This document shows, piece after piece, positions 58,591-64,000 of a stretch of 64,000 bases of DNA. Each line of letters starts with the position of its first letter. Position 1 is the stretch's first letter. This DNA comes from Candidula unifasciata. Lineage: Eukaryota; Mollusca; Gastropoda; Stylommatophora; Geomitridae. The notes under the pieces were generated by a model. It did no database searches. It was given only the letters and a program-made list of their open reading frames with translations, and was not told where the DNA came from. A program made the position numbers and the translations under genes. Where the stretch lies: contig CAJHNH020004890.1 in NCBI GenBank assembly GCA_905116865.2, positions 1,945,478 through 2,009,477 on the forward strand, written 5' to 3'.

Positions 58591-59480
58591 CTATTCGCAT
58601 TTCAATGGGATTTATTCAGTTGTGTGCTTCATTTTATGTTGATGTAACGCACCTGACGAGATACAGCGACATTTGCATGGCAATAAATTGTGCAATATAT
58701 TGTTTGTGTCCGCATTATTTAAAGACTGTTGGTTTGTGTTTCTATTCCTCTATGATGTCCTTTGCATTCTTCTTAAAAACCACATCTTTGCCACAAGAAA
58801 TGTTTTTGAGTTTGTCTGCTTGTTATCTATGTCTCACATGAATAGAGAAACACAGGTTCTACATAGCACTATAACTATTTTTGTTCCTCACGGCTTTTGA
58901 CATCGTCTTATTGGTAAGAATCTTTTGCATCTTACCGAAAACCACTTTTGACATGGCGATTCCTGTTCTAATTTCTGACAGTTCTAAAATAGTTTATATA
59001 TTCATTTAGTTTTTCGTTCATCTTGGCGATGACTATAATTTTGGTTTTCTTAAGTGTAACGTCTTACTGTGAACTATCACTGCCTCCACTAAACACTTCA
59101 GATCTGTTTCATTGTCTACAGTAAACACTGTATCACTTCCCTGAGGTACAAGGTGGAAGAGAAGAAGATATCACATGTACATCTCATATTATGTTGTGTC
59201 TCTTTGTACTGGGTCTCACTGGTACTACAGACACTGGATCTTGTCTAGAGGTCAAGTTCACATATCAGACGAGACAGATCTTCTTCCCAACCAAATGTTG
59301 ATTTGACATCCTCCCACATTGATTCTCTTCATGTTTTTTAGATGTCATAAAATAGTTTCACTATAATACAAAAGAAGACCTAGAGATATTACACATCCCT
59401 GTCGCACACCTCTCTTTATTGGCTGGTACAGGGCAATTTCATTATTGATTCTTATAGCAGTACAATGTTAAATATATATA
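58591..59480 (-). pseudogene. Non-LTR retrotransposon relic, RT
   Basis: From about 59460 on the minus strand: AIRINNEIALYQPIKRGVRQ then GCVISLGLL (the R-Q-G-C RT block), followed near 59040 by a KTKIIVIAKM-like block. Downstream, FLWQRCGF-like debris runs to about 58600. The catalytic Y-A-D-D box was not found intact. Confidence 0.72.
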
Positions 59481-59805
59481 TAAATAAATCAATGTTTGCG
59501 AGTTTGTTTATGAGCTATAGACTCGGAAACTACCGAACCGATTTAGCTGAAATTTTCAGGATATGTTTGTTTTGATACCGGATGTTCACCCATTATGGTT
59601 TGAAATTCAACCTGTCATTGTTAGAGATAGTTTGCGACAATTTCGGCAAAAATATTCGAAACTAATATTTAAATTGTTAGTGACATCTAATTATAGCCAC
59701 GTTAGTAATTGCGCATGCGCCGTAGTCAGAACGCAAGGCTTCCACCATTCGCCGGCGAGTTACGTGCAGCAAGTGATCAATCACAACGACAATTTGGTAT
59801 TGCTG
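59481..59805. other. No recognisable feature
   Basis: Non-coding DNA before the pentanucleotide array. Confidence 0.5.
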
Positions 59806-59975
59806 TATTATATTATATTATATTATATTATATTATATTATATTATATTATATTATATTATATTATATTATATTATATTATATTATATTATATTATATTA
59901 TATTATATTATATTATATTATATTATATTATATTATATTATATTATATTATTTTATATTATCTTGATATTATGTT
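59806..59975. repeat. (ATATT)n pentanucleotide array
   Basis: About 32 nearly pure TATTA units. ATTAC/TTGATA variants follow to about 60030. Confidence 0.97.
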
Positions 59976-60754
59976 ACATTACATTATATTATATTATCTT
60001 GATATTATGTTACATTACATTACATTACATTATGTAAGAGGTGACAGGTTCCGGTGGCCCTAATTCTTTCTGTTTAACGGAAACAGTAACAAGTAACTTT
60101 ATCACCCTGACGGCATAGTTTTACAAAAACAAAATTATTCTTTATAGCTGTGTTAAAATTAGCATGTGTACTATTTGTATATCTGATACGCTAACATACG
60201 AAGCGTCACATCTGCTTCATAGATCGTTTAAAGGTTCCCCGATGTGATTTTTCGAAGGGTAGCTCTAGAACTTAGAATAAAAGTTATCTTTGACCAAAAT
60301 CAAACGCCATACTTATTCTAGCGTGAACCAAAATTGGCGTTGTTGTTATCACGAATTGTTGCATCACTTTATTGTCTGTTTAATAATAAATAAAGCGAAC
60401 AGAGAAATGGCGTTAAGACACCATGGATCGATTAAGAATAGACTCTAGAAAAAACGGTGGCTGAGTCAACCAATATTAATGGAGCCCTTAAATATACGAC
60501 CCCGATAGCATCGTCATCATCATTATTCTTATGGTTATCATCATCATTATCATCACTGTCATCATCATTGTCATTGTTATCCAGTCGTGCCGCTTGTATC
60601 ACGGGCGTCGGAACCGGTTTTAATCATCTTGGCCTTCACCCCCTCCCCCCCCCCCCCACCCAACCTCTTTCTCGGGAAAAATATAGTCCTGGGGAAGTGT
60701 TTAGGCGCTTACGTCATGCAGCCCCTCCCCCACCCCTTCCCCAATGTGTAGCAC
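59976..60754. other. No gene; ATC-rich patch and poly-C
   Basis: CATCATCATTATT-type simple sequence at 60508-60582 and a C-rich run at 60640-60660. Confidence 0.6.
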
Positions 60755-60985
60755 ATTGTGTTCACAAGTAGACGTATTTGTGTGTGTTGCGAACGCGCTT
60801 CGCAATACCGAGACGCCGGGTCGAACCCAGCTGCGGGCCTTGTGTTTGTTTCGACAGTGGTATCGAGAAGCCGACCGCTCAGGCGCAATGGCAAACTACA
60901 AGACGTTAATTTGCCTTTAAAATCCACAACAGAAAAAAATGATGGGGGTTGGTTTTGCAACGTCCTGTAAAGGATACGCAACTAA
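60755..60985 (+). repeat. SINE family C copy
   Basis: GCCGGGTCGAACCCAGCTGC (B box) near 60817, then GACAGTGGTATCGAG, GGCAAACTACAAGACGTTAA and GCAACGTCCTGTAAAGG. The A-box half is degraded. Confidence 0.82.
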
Positions 60986-61509
60986 TTTTGTGTATGCAAG
61001 CTCAGGAAACCCTGTCTGCACAGCTCTAAGTAATGGTATATACAGACAGCAGTGACAATTTGTTCTTTTTATCTTCAGCGTATACACATGGAAACATTTT
61101 ATTATATTGATTTGAAATTCAGCAACACTAATTATAATAAAATACTATGTAGATCAAGAACAAGATGAAAACACAACAAAGAAACACAACAACACAATAT
61201 ATGAATGGTCAAGGCAGACAGGAGAGCAAGAAGCAAAAAATACAATGTTATTCTGGCGTACTTTAACTAGATTTGAGCCCCCTTGAGCAACAGCAACAAC
61301 AACAACAACAACAAAAAAGGGAGGGGGTGAGGATAGGATTAATATCTTTGTGGCGATCTTCCTGTGAATGCTTGTTTGATGTAGTTGTTTCTGAGGTTTA
61401 ACCCTCCACCTCCCCCCCCCTTTTTTTTTAAACGTCCTTCTTGTCTCTGTGGATTTGGGCCACGTTGTTTTTACGAAAGCTGAGCGCATGAGAAGACATC
61501 ATCAGCATG
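60986..61509. other. No recognisable gene
   Basis: AT-rich, with CAA units near 61292-61312 and a C/T homopolymer patch near 61412-61430. Confidence 0.5.
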
Positions 61510-61800
61510 AGGTGCCTTGCTGATATGCCTCTCCACAAACCGCGATTTCCTGCAGCATGTATCAGTTCTTGTGCTGACACACCTCCATGCCATGTAACAA
61601 GACTGTCAAGAATTTGCTCTCGTTGTCAACCGCTATGCCTCCTTCCACAGATCATTAAAGTGGTCACATGTTCCATTTTTCCCCTTCTCATAACACGGCC
61701 GAAAAATTATGACTGTCTCCTTCTGATGACTGTGTTAATGTGTCTTCGGACTCCCGCCTCTTTCAAAACTTCTTGGTTGCTATTTTTTGGCTGTAGAGGT
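61510..61800 (-). pseudogene. Non-LTR retrotransposon C-terminal relic
   Basis: On the minus strand from about 61720: an NFSAVL*EG / VMRRGKMEHVTTLMICG block (usually FGHVMRR..LE.....G), then a QILDSLVTWHGG block and AQELIHAAGNRGLWRGIS. This order is typical of the C-terminus of endonuclease-RT LINEs. It is frameshifted at least once. Confidence 0.78.
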
Positions 61801-62009
61801 ATTTTAAGCATTTTTCTGTAAAAACAGACTTGAGTTCGGTACCCAGCATGCCACAGCAATTCCTATCGCCGAACATTTGGATCTCAAAGCGCGAGCTGGG
61901 TGTTCCGGGTAGATGGTGTTTACGTACACCGGAGCCTAACTACCAACCCTAAACGACACAATCGGATCACACTATAACAAATGACGAATAGAATAACTGT
62001 GAGTCTCCA

Positions 62010-62445
62010 CCTAACATTCACACACATATCCACGTGACTAACACGTTCTTATTGCAGAAAGACAATTATAGGACCACTATGGTCACAAGCGGAATACTTT
62101 CACATTTCGGAGCTATACAAACTAAAAAACTGTTTTTAGTACTTTTTGACAAAGTAAAATAATCACAACTGTAAAACTATAAATGGTGGTCCAAAGGATA
62201 TTATGAATAAAAGCTAGCTCTCCTACGAAAAACGCCGGGTCAAATCAGAGGGAGCTGAAACCAAGGAGGAAAGACCTGGAAGGAAATGGCAAGAAGTTCA
62301 CAACTAATAACAGGGTAGAAAACAAGCAGTCTGACTCGAAAGAAGGAAATATCAAGCCCAGAGACGGCTCAAATACTAAAACATTAGTCGAGAAGGTGAC
62401 GCAAATAAACCAGCACAGCCATATGTTAAAACTGGATGTGTAGCA
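62010..62445 (+). repeat. Dispersed repeat family H copy
   Basis: Matches 49341-49700 throughout: ATGGTCACAAGC, TTTTTAGTACTTTTTGACAA and AGCTCTCCTACGAAAAACGC blocks. Confidence 0.75.
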
Positions 62446-62559
62446 AGCAAGAATTCTTTTTCTAGCCATCAGTGACAGAGATATATTGCATAATATGTTC
62501 TTCAGTATATTAAATGCAGTTATTGTCTGTCCTATTCTGTTTCTTATCTCAGTAATGCA

Positions 62560-64000
62560 TCGTCAGTCTGATGTTATCCATGTGCCCAGATACTTAAATT
62601 TCTGTACTTGTCCCAGAATAACACCATTGACTTGAATTACACATTTAGGAATAATTCTTTTCATTGATACTACCATTACTTCTGTCTTTCCATTATTCAA
62701 ACTGAGGCCCATTCTTTCACTTTCTAATACCCCAATGTCTATCATTTCTTGCAAATCTTTCTGACTTGTTGCTATCAAGACTGTTTCATTAGCATAAGGT
62801 AAATTGTTTATATTATGCATTTTAAACCACAATTACGGCCATATCAGTTAAAGATCTCATTGTATATTGACTGTACAGTAAAAACAAATCAGGTAACAGT
62901 ACACATCCTTGTCGTACGCCCTTCTCTATGCACTGAAATGTACCTAAACCGTTGTTAATTCTTATAGCTGTTACTTGCTGCCAATACATATTCTTTATGA
63001 TTCGTAGATCTTTTCCATCAATGTTTAATTACTTCTTCATCTTTCACACAGTCAAATGCTTTTATGTAGTCTACGAAGCATAATTACAAGTCTTTAATTC
63101 TATAGCTCTTTCTGACAATGTTTTAGGATGTATGTACCTTTTCCTTCTACAAATCCACATTGTTTATCTCTGATTTCTTGTTTAATTTTGTTTCTTATTC
63201 TTCTCATAATTCTTCTCAGTGACATCTCTGTCAAGTGACTCATAAGACCTATTGTGCGATGGTCTTTACATTTTAAACTGCCCAGTTTCTTTAGTAGAGC
63301 TATAAATCTGGATTTTAAAAAGTCATTTGGAATGTACCCACTATTATAAACATAATTAAAAAGTTTAGTTATTATTTCAATTCCAAAATCTCCCAGTGCT
63401 TCTATATCTTCCAGTGAGATGTTTTCAGGCCCGGTGCTTTTCCTTTCTTCATATGATGAATTGCGTCCTCAACTTCTGCAGTCATTATTGGTGGACCATC
63501 ATTGTTGGTCTGCAGTTCTACATCTGGTCTATTATCATCATACAATTCCCCTATATAATCTGTCCATCTGGTAAATGTTTTACTATGTCCCAATAATAGG
63601 TCACCATCTTTTGATTTCAAACATCCTGTGCTGTTACGAGTCATCTTTCCTGTTAACATATTTATCTGTTGAAACATGGAACGTGAGTCTTTCCCTTGAT
63701 TTTCCCCAAACTCTTTACACGTTTGATTCAGCCAGGATTCATTAGCCACTTTGCATGTGTTCAATATTTCTTGTTTTTTTTTTTTTTCATTCTTGAGTAT
63801 TCTTCATCATTCCTTTTCTTCATTCTTTCATCATTCAATTGCAGAAGTTCGCTTGACATCCATTTCGTTTTTTGCAACTCAGTGGTTTGGTGGTATTATT
63901 TCTTTTGATGTCTGCTTAATTCACTCACGCAACATATCCCACTGTTTATCCATAGTCTCTATAATTTCCAATACTTTAACCCGTATCTGTACAGACACAT
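62560..64000 (-). pseudogene. Non-LTR retrotransposon relic, RT, runs off the right edge
   Basis: From 63764 downwards the minus strand reads MFQQINMLTGKMTRNSTG, then RWTDYIGELYDDNRP and EDAIHHMKKGKAPG (RT N-terminal blocks). A broken middle follows, and from 62832 the palm: NNLPYANETVLIATSQKDLQ, LSLNNGKTEVMVVS, VNGVILG and KFKYLGTWITSD. The catalytic Y-A-D-D is Y-A-N-E, so both Asp are lost. Stops separate the two halves. RTE/CR1-like by motif spacing. The endonuclease would lie beyond 64000. Confidence 0.85.

Noticed and set aside
59563..60063. 166-codon frame reading YYIIL repeats
   Set aside because: Translation of the ATATT array.

Overview
This is animal nuclear DNA, most likely from a mollusc and probably a gastropod. 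The gene content is rhodopsin-family (class A) peptide-receptor-like GPCR genes with small exons, GT-AG introns and kilobase introns. They sit in AT-rich DNA crowded with non-LTR retrotransposon relics, tRNA-derived SINEs, one Penelope-like relic and very long microsatellites. The organism call is inference from the style of the repeats and receptors; nothing in the window fixes the species. No bacterial-style operon, rRNA, intact tRNA gene or CRISPR array was seen.

The genes form a small GPCR cluster with four recognisable members. (1) A pseudogene at 6618-7404 (-) is broken by an in-frame TAG. (2) An apparently intact gene runs on the + strand (exon 29113-29303 plus exon 31894-32662), but its first exon was not found. 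(3) and (4) are a tandem pair on the - strand, 40377-45772 and 51440-55499. Each of the pair has three coding exons (51 nt, 191 nt and a long last exon) with the same intron phases. The pair lies in a segmental duplication: about 39.4-49.3 kb matches about 51.2-58.6 kb. This includes the 3' flank, introns, a shared intronic SINE, the 5' flank, the GATA/GACA microsatellite upstream of each gene and retrotransposon relics beyond it. The two proteins appear identical in TM3/TM4, TM6 and TM7 but differ strongly in extracellular loops 2 and 3. Copy 2 ends in a 233-residue tail made largely of 13-15-residue repeats. In copy 1 a single extra base truncates that tail, although the lost reading frame is still open downstream.

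Layout: 0-1.2 kb, a 36-bp minisatellite with a coding-like frame. 1.2-6.6 kb, SINE and LINE relics. 6.6-7.4 kb, GPCR pseudogene. 7.4-10.1 kb, short tandem repeats and SINEs. 10.4-14.1 kb, a decayed LINE with endonuclease, RT and RNase H. 14.5-18.5 kb, SINEs, CA/GT tracts, a Penelope-like relic and a large GAA/TTC palindrome. 18.5-28.7 kb, a near-perfect hairpin, LINE relics and minisatellites. 29-32.7 kb, the + strand GPCR. 32.7-39.4 kb, minisatellite, SINEs and otherwise featureless DNA. 39.4-58.6 kb, the duplicated GPCR block. 58.6-64 kb, LINE relics, an ATATT pentanucleotide array, SINEs and the 3' part of another LINE running off the right edge.

Only the GPCR genes look like host genes. 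Everything else that could be read as protein is retroelement debris or low-complexity sequence.
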